64,000 nucleotides of DNA from Lethocerus indicus (Eukaryota > Arthropoda > Insecta > Hemiptera > Belostomatidae). A model generated the notes under the pieces. That model was not told the origin of the DNA. It searched no databases and was given only the letters and a program-made list of their open reading frames with translations. The DNA lies in assembly GCA_019843655.1 (NCBI GenBank), contig JACDQD010000007.1, forward strand, positions 26,182,365 through 26,246,364, given 5' to 3'. This document shows positions 32,948-46,751 of this stretch, piece by piece (positions within the stretch are counted from its first letter, which is position 1; every line of letters begins with the position of its first letter). Made by a program: the position numbers and the translations under genes.

Positions 32948-34472
32948 AAAATTTATCATATTTGGAATGTGGTAATCGAAAGGACACAATTTATGGTTTT
33001 AATGGCGAATCCTTAACCTATTATTATTTATGCTGTTTATTTAAATCGAGGGAAAATGAATGGATTAATATTCCAAACAAAGAGGGAAAAATTCTGGCTT
33101 TTAGAGAGCATGAGTTGTGAACGTTATGCGCTTTAAAACCAAGTTGTTTGCTCCCTCAGTTGGCTCCACCTTGGGGGACCAGTTTTTGGCTCCTGATGAA
33201 CTCCGCCCCGACGGTCCGATGGTTATCTGCCCGCCGCCACGGCTGGAAGGCACCGGCTAGACTCGGTTCAAATCCGTCGACGGAATATTTAAAATTCTTC
33301 CAGTCTGCCAAATTGTTAATTCCACCCCCTCGGACCCCGCCATGTCCTTCTTGTTCATCGCGCCAAGTTGAAGGAGGGAGGGAGGAGAAGCCTCTCGCTG
33401 GTATTCGGGTCAGCGGGTTCGTACCCGGAGACTCTCGACAGTGGAATGTGTTTTCTTTGGCGATAGAAAAGAAGCCGGCTAAGATTTTGAATTGTAATTT
33501 GTACAATCGGTTGTAGACTAATTTTGAACCGTTTGGCCGGTCATCGAATATTCTCTACTTTATATATCTTATTGACCCCTTAATTATATTGTACACAACC
33601 TGTCTTTGGCTAGACAGTGGCGGAGCCGTTGCTCAAGACTTTCCAAAAGCCAGATATTATCAATCAAGTATATTATTATCAACTGAAACTAGGCAGGTAT
33701 AAGGACTTATTTCCTTAATGGCTGGGGCGGTTATGGGGCCATCGAGATATATCGCGTAATGGCCAAACATACTTAATAAGAGATAGAAATAATTATGATA
33801 AATCAGTAAAGAATTACTCAAAACGCATCACAATTCTCGAATTACGAAAGCATTGAGCGAACCGTTGTCCTCTCGCAATAGAGCTCCTTTCAGGACTCTG
33901 AATTATGATTTTTATAATTTTACCTTTCCGCGATTACCAGCTGACCTTAGAGTTATTATGGGTCGCCGCCATTTACCGTTAACAACATGAACAACAACAA
34001 CGACGACAACGCGATGTTTCCGCGTTGTACAAAGACCGTTCACCGTTCTGTCCATGTTCGCTACTTCAAGGGAAGTGAGACATTTGAGGTTGCGTGATGT
34101 CGCATTAGCGCCGTATCCTGAAACGCGTTTATACGCTAGACCGCTTCCGGTTTCGGACCTGTTACGGTTTCGGTATCGTCGTTGTCTCGATATCTTTATT
34201 GACGTCAGGGCCATCTTGTAGCGATGTTGTAACCCGGCATTTATTTGCTTTGAGTGTTTTTTGACTTCCATTTATTGATTTCCACGTCCTTCTCGACCGG
34301 ATACTTACTGTTACGGAGTAAGTCCTGTGTTTCGAACAAAGTAGACGAGCGTAAAACGGCTATAATCTAAGTCAAATGTCAACCATTTATTCATTACAAT
34401 CTTAAGCATTTTGTCAATAAATAATTGTTTGCCAAGAATTGTTTTATTAACCGTAGATTATATGTTAATTGT
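32948..34472. other. No gene seen; tRNA-like box
   Basis: GACTCGGTTCAAATCCGTCG (about 33261-33280) resembles a tRNA T arm with a B box and may be another decayed SINE copy, but no A box is clear. The two overlapping frames at 33148-33516 and the minus-strand frame at 33912-34271 lack domains. Confidence 0.4.
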
Positions 34473-34486
34473 ACCTAATTGATTTT

Positions 34487-34681
34487 CCCCCCGCGTCGGC
34501 TTAAACGCCACTGGCCTAGAGGTTTCTTAGTCCGATGCCGTAAGCTGCTTATGTGACAAAAGTGCCATCATTGGGTGGTCTCTTTTATCGAGACATTCAC
34601 GTGGAAAAAACAAAACATTCAACATTTGTTACATTCAACTATATGTAGTTGATTGTACAAAAAATAAAAGGTTAAAAAAAA
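34487..34681 (+). mobile_element. Young 5'-truncated Jockey-like LINE tail with 14-bp duplication
   Basis: The insert opens inside the ORF2 end: CGT CGG CTT AAA CGC CAC TGG CCT gives RRLKRHWP, the terminal RRLKR.RP block. It then carries the 3' UTR with AAAAGTGCCATCATTGGGTG (reverse complement seen in the copy at 17150-17755) and ends in an A-rich tail. Perfect 14-bp copies of ACCTAATTGATTTT flank it at 34473-34486 and 34682-34695. A perfect duplication and an A-rich tail imply a recent insertion by target-primed reverse transcription. Confidence 0.9.
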
Positions 34682-34695
34682 ACCTAATTGATTTT

Positions 34696-37600
34696 AATTT
34701 CATATTTTAAAATGGTCCGAGAGAAATCCTAAAAAGCTTGTGAACCACCGCCGTAGATAGATATTTCTAATGGTCCATAGTAACACGCAAGACTCATTTA
34801 TCGGGAACTTAAGTACCCAATTTTCTTTTGCATACTCAGTTGTAATAGAATGGCGATATGACTCACCGCTATTTGTCATCGTCAGTTGCAATCGGGCTTC
34901 TTAAAATAGACAACTGCGATCGGCCCTCAAGTCCAATGCCCATTTATGTTTGAGTTGAGCCCGTACGGATAATTTACAATTACAATTAAACGGCCGTTCT
35001 ATGCTAAGTTGCGTAATTGCCGCTGCCTACCCGGGGCACCCGCGTCACCCAACCCAAAGCGGTCTCTGTCGTAGTCGGGGGTCCGAAGACTGTTTGAATA
35101 ATGCGCGGTTTCTTCTGCAAAACTGATTATTATTAAGCGGTTTCCAAAATTTGAGACAGGCCTAGTTTGAGATATTTATGAAGTAAGTACGTGTGTGGGT
35201 TACCGGGCTATTATTTAAACGCGCTCATTCCGCCCTACAATATTCCTGTTTCGCCTTCTCGCCACCCTCGGTAGTATCCCTTCTCGATATTGTGATTATA
35301 ATAATTACGTACTAAAAGCTTATATCTATTTATCATTAGCTATATATTCGACTGTATGAGAAGAATCGTCTATTCTAGCGAATCATATGGGAAAATCGAA
35401 ATATTTTCAATATTACATTGGAATATATATGAGTACTAAAAGAAAAACAGCGGTTCTCAAATATAAAGACACATTCCAATCCCTACAGAGCCATAAAGTT
35501 TTGAAGTATTAGTTTCGATGAAACAAACATTTCAGTAAATAATTCTAGTTTGGAATACCGGTATTATTCTGTCTCCGCTTCCTTATTTGCTCTTGTTGTG
35601 ACAGGTTTTGGCTTTTAGATTTTAAATGTGGCTTTCTTATGCCTTTTAAGCTGGTAAAGTCGGTTTGTCAACTTAGTCAATAAATTGGTGGAAAAAAACA
35701 TTATGTTTAGGCCAACATTTTAAGAAGAGCCGAGCTTTTTAAAGTTGATTGTACTTACCTAAGAATATATCTTAAATATAGATTATTTTTTTACTCGACA
35801 CCGAGGTTAATATGTGTTGTTTAGTGTAATTGTTCTGCAGCTGGGGCATTCGTGTTGCTCCGTTCGCCTGTAGTTTTTTTAAACCACGGATTGCAGAAAA
35901 CCCGTCTATAAATTGCTATAAAGGCTGGTACGGCTGTTTGTTAATTCTGTTGCCCGACGGTCGACGTTAAAACTGTGACGTTAAAACTGTATACGTTGGC
36001 GTAAAATCGCGCCCGAAAGTCTAAAGGCGGTGGTCCAAATTCGAAATTCGAAAATGATAAACTGACTCGTTTTCGATACTGACCGGAACCGTGTGGGATG
36101 TCGTTTTTCAGCTACTCTCTCTCTCTCATGGGAGTGATTAGAAACTGTTTAATGATACGGTTGCTAATGGCACTCGACCGTTATTAGCATTTATTGGATC
36201 GTTGGCGGAAATTAGAAATACCCTGACATTTATTTTTTTGGAATATTTTTCAACATTTTGAATGATTTTCGAAATTCAGACGGCTGATCCTTTCATATAT
36301 GGGACTTCATTCATGATTTTTTTGGTCGGCTCGTTATGTCTAAACGGATGGCTTGATTATATATTCAGAACGTGTGATATGACCACTTATTATTTAGTTA
36401 CTTGACGTTTCCTGGATGTTTTCATACGAATCAAAAAAGTTGTTCGTTTTCTGATTTCTACAAAAACAAATTGCCCAGCTCCACTTACTTCATCCATGAA
36501 GAATTCTTGTAACAGAATATCAAATCTGTTTTATCTTTTTCAACATTTTTATTTAGAGGTTGCTAGCTGGTAGAGAAAATTTGAAAAAACAAAAATATTC
36601 AAAACCAATGTGGTTCACCAAATAAATGCCTGAAATATTTGGAGAAAATTTTACGGGTCCCAATATTCTGATTTGTATAAAAAGCAAGATCGGGTTACTC
36701 AATTCTAAGACTGATATATACTGTAAGTACAGTAAAATTGCCAGCAAAATAATTAACGACGCATAAACACAAAATAGTAATGATAAATAAACTGTATTGT
36801 AATGAAAATTACATCACCATGCAAAATCGTTCAGTGTAATAAAGTGTAATTAAGTGTGATAAAGCAAATTTCAATTAGTTTCTAAAAATCTTCCTAATGG
36901 ATTGGAGTGGACGGTTGGTCGTCCCTAGACCGGAATTTCCATCGTCTCTCGTTTCGGGGCAAAAATACCCCGTTTTTTTCCACTAATTTTTCCTCCAAAA
37001 ACGGATGAAAGAATATATTTTTTTTACGGGCGAATTAAATTCGGGGAATTTCTCGTGTCCCAACGACACTAATCCCGAAACGCACCGCTTTCGGGGGATT
37101 AGTTTACGTTCTTCTCAATTTACGTTCTTTCTCGTGCGGCAGCGGACGAAACCAAAAAGAAAATTGTAAAAGACCGAAAAAAAGAAGAAAAAAGAAAAGG
37201 AAAGAAGGAGAAGAGAAGCGGCTCTCTTGGGATCTCGCCGAATTAAATATTGGAGCCTTAGCAGCTCCGGAATTGCTTCTGCCGGTCGTCAACTGGAGGG
37301 TCGTTAACATATTTCACGGGCTTTTCAATTACCACCGGTTCCTTCTTCGCAGCTCTTTCCTCTCTTTCCTCCATTTTTTATTCCACTTCCCCGCATTATT
37401 ATTATTAATTTCTGGCCGTCCGGGATTCTCAGAATATCGAGAGAAAAAGAGAGGGACAAAAAATATTTAAAGGTCGCGTCCGTACCTCGTGTTTAATCGA
37501 GCGTCCGATTACTCGGCTCAGAGTGTTTTTGTTCGATCGTTTATTAGTTAAATCACAGAAATTCTTTAAGTGAATTCCGGTATAGACTACCACAGTGCTA

Positions 37601-38833
37601 TTCATGAAGCCGAACGGAGATAGGCCTACAGGTAATCCCAAGAGTGGTGATACGACGATTTACATACAAATTTTTGTTTGTCGTACATAATATCCTCAGT
37701 ATCTCCCTGTAGATTACTGATATGTTGTTAGTGTGAAAGCCGACCACTTTTTCAACATTATCGTTGTGTCATTATTTGTTGGGGAAAAAAGTTTTTCTCG
37801 TTTCGGTACAAAGCACCCGTTATTCTCTAGAAGTTCATCGGACATTGTCACAACCCAGGGTCAAGAGAAGATTATCAATCGAATGCTAGTGATAGGAACT
37901 AGGCTTACCCACTTCATTGCTGAAAAGAGAACAGTGGTCAAGAAATAAAAAAAAATTAACCAACTCTACTCGTTAATAGTGCTAGTCCAGCATCATTGTC
38001 GCTTAACGTATCCGTTCAGATAGATGGAGGGCTTTCCGCAGCAAGGGCCCCGTCAGAAAGAATTGAACAACGACACAGCCAAACAAGAACAAGAGATCGA
38101 TTTGCTTGTTTGCCGTATCGACTGGGCGCACCGATTGATTGTTCTCGAATGAAACAAACCGTGAAAACGACGCACGAACCGAGCTCAATAGCCCAGAACA
38201 TTACGGGCCTCCCACATCCCAGAGACAATACCCTCTACAACTTCTTAAACTGTCGATTCCTTAAACACAGGTACTACACTACTAGCGTATAATGAAGTAA
38301 TAGAAATAACGGTTTCAAAAATAAGCTTCGATATTTTAGCCAATTAGAAGTGATAGAAAAACGATTATTTCTGCTTCGTTATTATTTTAAACATTCCGTT
38401 TTCTAAATAAAAATGTCGTTTCATATTAACGACAACTTTCATATATTTCTTTTCATGGTAAAAGTAGGACTTCTGACAACTCTATATTGAATTGGGCCGG
38501 AAATTGGTAATAATTGAAATATTTTTTTGTCTCGACCTTTTTAGAACTTCTTTCTGCCTCGGAATCTGTGCTTCTCGGCAACTCTCCTCTCTAGTATAAG
38601 GTATAAACTTATTATTAGCTCTAACGTGTCACTGTTAGGTTGTTATTAAAAAAACGCACGCGAGCCAAAAGTAGCTGTAATAACGACGGCAAATATCAGA
38701 ATCGTCTCCTGCCTTGAAAATTAAATTAATCGTTAATCGTTCTCCGGAATATGATGACCGAAATGGCGGGGAAACGAAATTTTGGGGTAATTTTTCTTAA
38801 ATTGAATAAAATTATTATCTCTCGCTACTTCAG
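34696..38833. other. No gene seen
   Basis: There is a minus-strand TTCTTAG/GTAAGT junction at about 35756 without a good pyrimidine tract, and foldback-family relics near 34136-34160 and 35572-35615. Short frames at 36553-36747, 37104-37948 and 37996-38292 show no domain. Confidence 0.5.
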
Positions 38834-38927
38834 ATACAGTCCTGCAGGTGATACGTTGGGGGGACTTTCACGGGATGAACGACCATCGCATTCAGAGTTC
38901 AAGCAATATGTTTTTGAACAGCTGCAG
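38834..38927 (+). other. Candidate exon, uncertain
   Basis: CTCTCGCTACTTCAG (ending 38833) is a fair acceptor. The following 94 bases are open in one frame and translate to a composition typical of protein (AGDTLGGLSRDERPSHSEF, then KQYVFEQLQ) with no family I recognise. The frame stays open to TAA at 39003. The only junction at the expected place is CAG/GTCACC, a poor donor, so the 3' border is unsupported. Confidence 0.2.
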
Positions 38928-41900
38928 GTCACCCCCGTCCAGCGGCCGCTACCTGGGATGCTCCGATCGTGCGTTTATCTGACGCAGAAAGTCATCTTTC
39001 TCTAATTTCAGAATGCGGGGGAGGAGGGCGGGAGAAAAAAAGAATACATTTCCCCGATCTTCCCGATAATTCGACGCCCCCAACCCCCTGGAGCGTTTAG
39101 GCGGTTTAGGGTTTGCCCCCCTATTTATTCCCACCACCCCTCCTAAATTCACCCTCACTGAAAACCGTTTATATAATTGAATGAAAACATTTATATAATT
39201 TCATAAAGTATTTTAACTTATTAAAAAGAAAATGGAAACTTATTTAAATTAATATGAAATAACCGATACAGGTTGATAGCGCTAGTAGATCGTGGTATTA
39301 TGTTATTAAAGTTGCTTGTAGCATTTTTTGCTTCCTCTTGTACCATTTTTGGTCGGGAATTGACCTTACGCGGAACGGTGGATTTTCATTTTGTTATTGT
39401 TGTATCCCTCATCTCTCTATCGCTACAAAGATTAGGGTCCCTTTCATGGGGTTAAAAATATGGATTCTGTCGCCTGTACCCTGGTCCTCAGAGGGTGGGA
39501 CCATTTAACGGGCGGCAAAACTCATTGAGGCAGTGCATATTTCTTCTCTATATTTCATCCTGTACAATAATGTTTGCCATCCTCCGTAAGGAGGACTCCT
39601 ACCTATGTACTGACGCCACTACCAAAAATCCAAAAAATCGTTATTCCTCCCGGTCCTTCTTGCGGGTCAGCCCCTAAAGGTAGTATATGTTCCGGTTAAT
39701 GGTAATACGAGGGTATTACCCATATATTCCTGGGCATCTGCCCATCCCCAATTCTACCTGAGACGCCAACGTTTATCGGACAGTTATGATTCTCAAAACG
39801 GTTAGAACGTTTAAAGAAAAAACAACAGAATAGAGATTTCCTTAACCGGGCATAATTTGCCGCTCGGGGGGCCGTTTCCCTTATAGACCCTTTGTCCTAA
39901 AAGGCGATTGTTATTCTTCTTCACTGTCTCAATTCCCCTGCGTTTCCTTATATTCCTCTTCTTCTTCATCTTCTTGATGGATCATAAATCTATGGCGAAT
40001 GGCCATAAATCCATGAGGGCGGCCTTCAATTAGACGTCTCAAGTAGTCCGACGGCAACCCCTCCCTCGATGGGGGACAGTAATGGGCGCCGGTGTTTGAG
40101 ATGAAGGAGGGTTCGAATTTTTTTTTATTTTACTTTCATTTAAATTATTATTTCGAAACATCAGTCACGGGCGTCAGGCAACGCGCCCGACCCGTAGGGC
40201 AAGACTCAAAGAGTGAAGTAAATTTGGGCAATTACAATTACCCTTCAAAAATTTACAGCGTCAATCCGACGTCTCGAGCCATTAATTTGGATCTTTAATA
40301 ATTCACTTTAAGTACGCGTTTATTAGCTTACTCTGATTGTTTTTATGGCTGAAACATAATACTGCGTGTGATCGATAGTAGAATTTCATCAGCGTGATAC
40401 TGTGAAATCACACTAGAGATAGGTCCCTCAGCACTATAGTGATATATTGTCTATTAGCGGAATTTTGCGGTAGAAAAATTACACTAAAGATATTCCAAGG
40501 AACGGCTATTTATTCCGAACCCTAAATGACCTCCCCACAAATATTCTAGACCGGGTTTACAAGAATGCTTCGGAGGAAAGTTCTTATTATCCTAATTACA
40601 GAGTATTTTAAATATTTTCAATTCGGCCTTCGAACGATTGACATTGGACAGTTGCGAACTAACAAAGGTCATTGCGGTCTTGTTACAATAATGTAACATA
40701 TGCTCAGAGTCTGTTTCTAATCTGGGATAAATAACTGTTCCGTACGATTATAACAGTTGTTTAATGAAAACTATTTGAATGTGTAATCGAAAGAAAATTT
40801 GATCCACTGGCGACTTCAGACTCTGCCTTCAATACGCACTGTTATTCTTCGCAAATATTCCTTTTCATCGATTCTTGATAAGTTGACCGAAACGCAGATG
40901 GTCTTCATGAAAACGCATTTTCCGCGATAATTTAAATTCGACGGATAAGCGTGAAAGTCATTGGCGAAAGAAAACCTGCAAGCGACAATGATTTATCCGG
41001 CGAATTGAGAAAATAAACGTGTACAATGAATAATGAACCTCGGGCGAAGTTATGAATGCCAGAGCCATTAAACACGTGTTAATGCTAATGCGTTGTCTCT
41101 TGGCCTATTGGGACTGACTGGTGGCGGTGCCTGGAGGCCCTTTCGACACTTCCCAAGTAGTTTCTCGCCTAACACATTTCGATTCTCAAAGCACACAGAT
41201 CTCTACTTAGCCTTTATGAAAACTATAGTTCGTCCTTTCAGTATAAATACGGGCATAACCAGTTAGCTTAAGTAAATGATTTCTTAACGTTGAAAACGGG
41301 GAAAGTCAATTATGTATTCACAATTCACATTCAAACAATTTCTTCATTATTATTCTTAACATTATCCTGAACGTTTCATCTCACCTCTAGTAATTCTACA
41401 AAAGTACTAAATTTACATTACAAAATTGAATTAATGTCTGGTAAACTAATATTGTGCTCTAATTATCACCTTGTTAACGGACGAGAGTTACTTCAGAACT
41501 TGGTAAAAATCGCATATATTTTGTACATCCGGGGACGACTGGTACGGTACACAAGTGTCTACTTGTAACGGCGGGATCCTGTAATAATTTACAGGCCGAG
41601 AAACCGGCGGCCTCGGTCCTCCACCTCTTCCTCGACACGTAAGACCGGTTTCGGAAGCTGCGTGCTATTTTCGATTGGGCCGTTTCGAATCTTCGAGCTT
41701 TCGTGAACCAGACCCGCGAGACCGGTGTACGCCTTCCACCCACAGTGGATGACGCCGTCAGTGTCCCTTATACAGAGATCTATTACAAGGACGGGTGCAA
41801 GACATGACATGTCGCTGTCAGTCTAGGCCTGTGTCGATTGCTGCATCTAAAAAGTGCAATGATTGGATCATTTTTTCCGGGATTATTAACAGTTTTACAA

Positions 41901-44900
41901 ATATTTACCTTCAAAAATTTCCTTCACTCTCTCAAGAACTTCGTGACAAAGAAACTTTTTTTCTATTCAAGTCGACTACAATTTTGTAAATTATATTTAC
42001 AGTGCGATTCCATGACTCAAGTCCACCCATGGAATACTATTCCAGCCTCTACCAGGCAGTGAGGGAATTAGGTTGCCATTTCCTCGTTAGGCTTCACTCT
42101 GGATTTTCTGGAAGCTGACTCCAGTAGAGCTGTACAAAATTAAAGGATCGGAACGATTTTAAATCGGAATTATGCTGTCAGATACATAAGTTGACGAGTT
42201 GAGGATTATGTATTGCAATGATTAGTATGTTTTAAACGGCTCAAAATACGGTTGTAAATTATTAATTTGTAGCAATTTGTTATCATTTCGTTTCTGCAAG
42301 TTTGATTCTTGTATATAAATTCCTTGGTAAAATAAAAATAAATATTGTACTGCCATCATTATATCGGTGATATTATTGTGCTTGATATTGTAAATATTGA
42401 ACGTATTTCTTTAAGATACGATATTTCGTCCAACGAAATCCATATATGACCGAGTTCAGATTCAATTTGTCAAACTGGGAAAGCCAACAGAAGCAATTAT
42501 TGTGGAGGCGTGGATTAGCGAAGTTCCAAATGAAAGTCATTTATCTTCTAATTCGTGAGAGCCTATTAACGGGAGGGATATTTTCGGGGCTACCTCCTTA
42601 ATTGTATACAGCCCTCGCCCGGAAATAACTAAGGATTATAATTAAGGTGCCTAATGTGAGTAGCCTAATTGATATTGTGGATGTGTTAATCCCCTCTCGG
42701 GCGTGTTGAAGGGTTGGGCGTGTAGTTTGTTGTTAGTGGGGCGGCACTTGACCCTGAGGGACAAAGCCGAAAGAAGGTATATCGGATCCCTTCCCCATAC
42801 CATACCTGAGTGTCTGTGTCTGGGATCGACCCATCGACCTTTGTTAACCGTTCGGGCTTTTGTGTACTCCACTTCTTCAGCCATTCCTCGGTCCATTCCT
42901 CCTTTCTTCCTCTTCACGACTTTTCTCCCTTCGTCTATTTCCAGTCTCATCGGGAGAACGTTTCCCTGAAGGCAAGAACACGATATAAAATTTCGTGCGG
43001 TTGTGTTTCAATGTCTCAAAACCGAATCAGTAACCAGAAATTCGATATTTAAACATTTTCTCTCCTGACGCGGCGTGACGTAAATTTTCTGATTTATTGT
43101 CATAAATAGACGATCGGTGCTATCGTTGATGTTTTCTATTAAACGCTGTGTTTAAACTAAAACACAAAATTACTGTATTAATACTCGAAACTAATTTATT
43201 ACGAAGTCTCGACACAGAACGGAGCATTTTACAAAAGAATGATGACTTTCGGTTATTCACGCTGTAACAGCAGACAAAGAAATCCACGATTAGCGGTCCA
43301 TTTAATAGGATTTTTAGTGCTCCTTTCGATGAATAGCGCAACGTGCGCCGTGATTATGAAAAAAATATATTCTCTCCACAGCTACTGCGCTTTAAGATAT
43401 TTAGGCGTTTTAAGAGCGATGAAACCGAGTCGTTAATTCTTCGACTGAGATAGGTTCGTGAAAGAGAGCTGCAAGAGATCAAACCGAAATTACACAGAGT
43501 TTGGATATTGATGACTGAATCATGGCGTTGTGATTGGGGGTTGGCAGCCGTGGGCCGTGTTGTTCTTCGACGTCTCCTTGTTGCAAAACCGGGGATCGGT
43601 ATTGATTCGCTTCGGCCGATTTACAAGAAATTATACGGCCCCGTATAATGGCACAATTATAAATTCGACTCGAAAGGCTGAGTGGTATATAGAGGGAGGA
43701 TAGAGAGAATTCTTGCTTACGCTTGTAACGTGACCATGCGTACGGCATACATCATGCAGTGTTACTTACTTGAGGCGTTGGAATGTTAAATAAGCTGTTT
43801 TTTTTCTATTTATTACATTGTACGGAATGTAACCTCTTACAAGGTTGTGCTCGCTTTATTTGATGTGAGATTATAACTCTATTCTGTTGAAACAAACTCT
43901 CTGTTATACTGACACCTAGCAGGAAGGTCAAGTGGGTAACAACTGCTCGGACTTTTCAATCTTCAGTGAGAAATAGTTACACCGGATGAGTACTTTTCTC
44001 AGGTACTGACAATGGGAATTTTGAGTTCAGTACCACGAACGGAACATCCGAAGGTATCTATCGTTACCTCGGCACCTCGCTAACGACGTGAGGAGGGCCA
44101 ATCTGTATTTGAAAAGAAACTGTATTGACTACTGAGGTAGGTGAAAAGACAGGGTCTAGTACCAAGGCTAAGGATAATACTGCTCGGTCATGCTACAGCC
44201 TTATGGTATATCGACCTTGGATGGTCGGAATACCACATTTCAAAGAGGTATGGCACTTACTGAGGGAGCATTTCTGAACCCACGAATCGCGGAGATCGTT
44301 ACTCGGAAATTTTCAGAATTTTAAAGTCCTACTTATTGCGATAGAAAACGGGACGGCCTCAGAATATGATCGGATAATTTAAATGAGTTTTAATTATATA
44401 AGAATGTTCAGAACGTTCAGTTTAACACCGTATATTTTGAACGGATCTCGACGAGAACTCTAAAAGTGTACGACTCATATCGTCGTATTGAGCTCAGATA
44501 AAGTGAGTCACACACGGAAATACTGCACGGCAAATCGATGGGACGATTTCATGGAAGTGAGCGAATTGAACTCGACGATCTTTGCGATATTAAAAATAAT
44601 CTTCAATACGCACTTTTAATGATATGGATGTCTTAAATTGAGACATCAGTCAAAAGTCGCCACAATACTGGCGGATTTTACAGATCGAATGCAACTGAAG
44701 TCGGTGAGAAGCCGGTACCGGTCAACCGTAAGATAAAAAAATGTTACAGACTTGGAAATCACCTCATCAAAATCCTCTCATATTCAAGCCGACGCACTAC
44801 CGAAACCTGTCTAGAACAAAAAGACCGTATTCAAAATTATCGCGGACCCTCCAAACGAATGCAAATTAAATAAGTTTCCAGCTAACACTTTGTACAATTC

Positions 44901-46350
44901 TAAATCCACACCCATCGCGTGTCTCAGGACATTCGGGTTTTGACTGAATAATTGGGAAATCAATTTTTCAAGTTATTTTTCATAGTCATTAACGTGTTTC
45001 TCGGTTAAAACGCATTCGTCGTGCCGAATACACTACGCTCTATCGGCGATAAGAGGTTTTCTCGGTATTTACACGGCCGGTATAACTTTGAGCATGATAT
45101 CGCAGTTGAGTCGAGGATTAGAATTTTCTTATCAGAATCTTGGCTACCGCAAACGGCGAAGAATTCATCGACATATTCTACATCTATATTATGGACAAAC
45201 TGTCCACACTCTAGACTCTGTCGTTTGTCGCGAGAATTGCCTGATTGGAAGTGTCAACGCCAAATATTAGCAGAATAAAGACAACAATCCGTGGAGAATT
45301 GTCTTTGTCTTTACAGAGCGAGAGGGCCGTGGACTGTCCCAGAGGCCTTCGGACTTGAAATGTATGCAGAGATCAATTCGTTTGTCTTCATTTCGAACAA
45401 ATATTGTTTTACCTCTTCTCCCCCCCCCCTCCGCCACCGTCATCTGCAAACGAAAGGACTATCCTCTCTTTTTTTTCTACACTGGGCCTAATGGGAAATT
45501 TCTGTTTTCCTTCGGGAAACAATACATTCGGGAAAAGAATGTCGTTTTTGACCCAACTTGAGTTGGGTCACCGCCTAATAATTCGACCGAATGAATAAAA
45601 TAATGCCCCAGTAGTTGGCACTAAGTCTATTAACGGCGTATGAGACCTGAATAGGCTCAATTTGTGAAATAGATAATAACTAAAATTACGGCCGACCGAA
45701 TGACCTAGCAAAAGGGAGGGGGGGGCTTAGGCCATGGAAATGTAATCGTTTCCCATAAAAAAAAGACATTGAATGCGCTTTAAACCTGTCTTCAAATAGC
45801 GATTTATTATGTAAAGTAAACTAAATTCGATGCAATAATAAACTCTGTTGATATTTGAGGACACCTAATTTTAACTTTTTTTGGTGGACTGTTTCAATTC
45901 AGTGGGCCAGTCTGACGTCGCCATCAACACTAAGATAATCAGAATACATTTACAAGTATCTTTAGTGTTCATAAAGGAATACAGTACGATATTTTTATAT
46001 GGCACATAAAATCTAACTCGTTAAATTAATCGGACCGTTTTTCAGGCATCTTGTTAAACTAGCGACGTAAATGCTGCCATTGAAATAATTATTTTGTATT
46101 TTATTTCTACGAATTTCTTATATGCGAATTTTACACGGACTCGTGCAGCATATGTAAACCATATTAATTAGATTTAATTTGCGCATTTAACTCTATGTAA
46201 CTGTGGTGACACTAAAAACCAGCGTATTGGGTCGATAGGGAGAAATTTTTTCAGTGCTATACTTTTTACTAAAAACAAAATGGAAATATTCCCCAAAAGG
46301 GAAGCGAAATTATGTATTCGGACGTTGTGGCTATTTTGGGGTCCGGTCAA
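38928..46350. other. Long stretch without a gene
   Basis: I saw no domain, transposon protein or long repeat. Foldback-family cores occur near 41644-41660, 44699-44730 and 44800-44825. A tight hairpin GACCCAACTTGAGTTGGGTC lies at 45550-45569. An acceptor-like TTTGTCTTTACAG ends at 45316 without a convincing donor. Short frames, including 41474-41810 and 45291-45598, are most simply chance. Confidence 0.5.
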
Positions 46351-46353
46351 TTT

Positions 46354-46590
46354 AGAGAGAGAGAGAGAGAGCCGGCTGATAGGTGGCGCTCTCTATCCAG
46401 GGCCGACACTGATGCTCAGGTGGTAGGGATTCAGCAACCGGCTTCTCCCCTACCACCCAATTCTCCTCTCGTTCTACGCCTCTCTCTCTCTCCTTTGTCT
46501 CTCTTTCTCATCTGGCATTTTTTCAACTCTCTCCCTCCCTCTCCTCACTCTCTATCTCTCTCCCCCTCCCCCCCTCTCTCTCTCTCTCCC
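46354..46590. repeat. GA tract facing a long CT-rich tract
   Basis: (GA)n at 46354-46371 is followed 110 bp later by a pyrimidine-rich tract (46480-46590) ending in (CT)n and CCCAG. The two could pair as a hairpin. The pyrimidine tract also makes a very strong splice polypyrimidine tract for the candidate exon that follows. Confidence 0.8.
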
Positions 46591-46592
46591 AG

Positions 46593-46751
46593 TCGTGTGT
46601 GAACCGCGCGCCCGTTCGCCTCGAGCGTCTGTTCTCCAGCGCCGGGCACAAAAACGATACTACCCGACAATTGTCCACGGCTCATCCCGAGATTCGTCCC
46701 CGTCCCGAAGAGGCAGGGAGTGACAGTGAGGACTCCCCGGAAGGACGAGAG
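46593..46751 (+). CDS. Candidate internal coding exon, 53 codons
   Basis: A pyrimidine tract of over 100 bases ends in CTCCCAG at 46592. The next 159 bases are GC-rich and open in phase 0 from first to last base, then GAG/GTAGGA gives a moderate donor at 46751/46752. The predicted peptide has a basic start (VNRAPVRLERLFSSAGHKN) and a Pro/Glu/Asp/Ser-rich end (RPRPEEAGSDSEDSPEGRE), like a disordered linker. I recognise no family. A length divisible by three with matching phases is what a cassette exon shows, but chance cannot be ruled out without transcript or homology data. Confidence 0.3.

Noticed and set aside
35745..35765. Minus-strand TTAG/GTAAGT junction as a ratchet site
   Set aside because: The pyrimidine tract is weak, and the two good sites are on the other strand.
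39060..39130. Telomere-like TTTAGG words
   Set aside because: No tandem TTAGG array; just a C-rich stretch with one TTTAGG on each side.
41474..41810. Two overlapping minus-strand frames with plausible composition
   Set aside because: No family was recognised, a foldback core (CCGAAACCGGTCTTA) lies inside, and no acceptor or donor brackets them.
46312..46602. Pro/Ser/Leu-rich 96-codon frame
   Set aside because: Most of it is the CT-rich tract; the downstream candidate exon uses a different frame.
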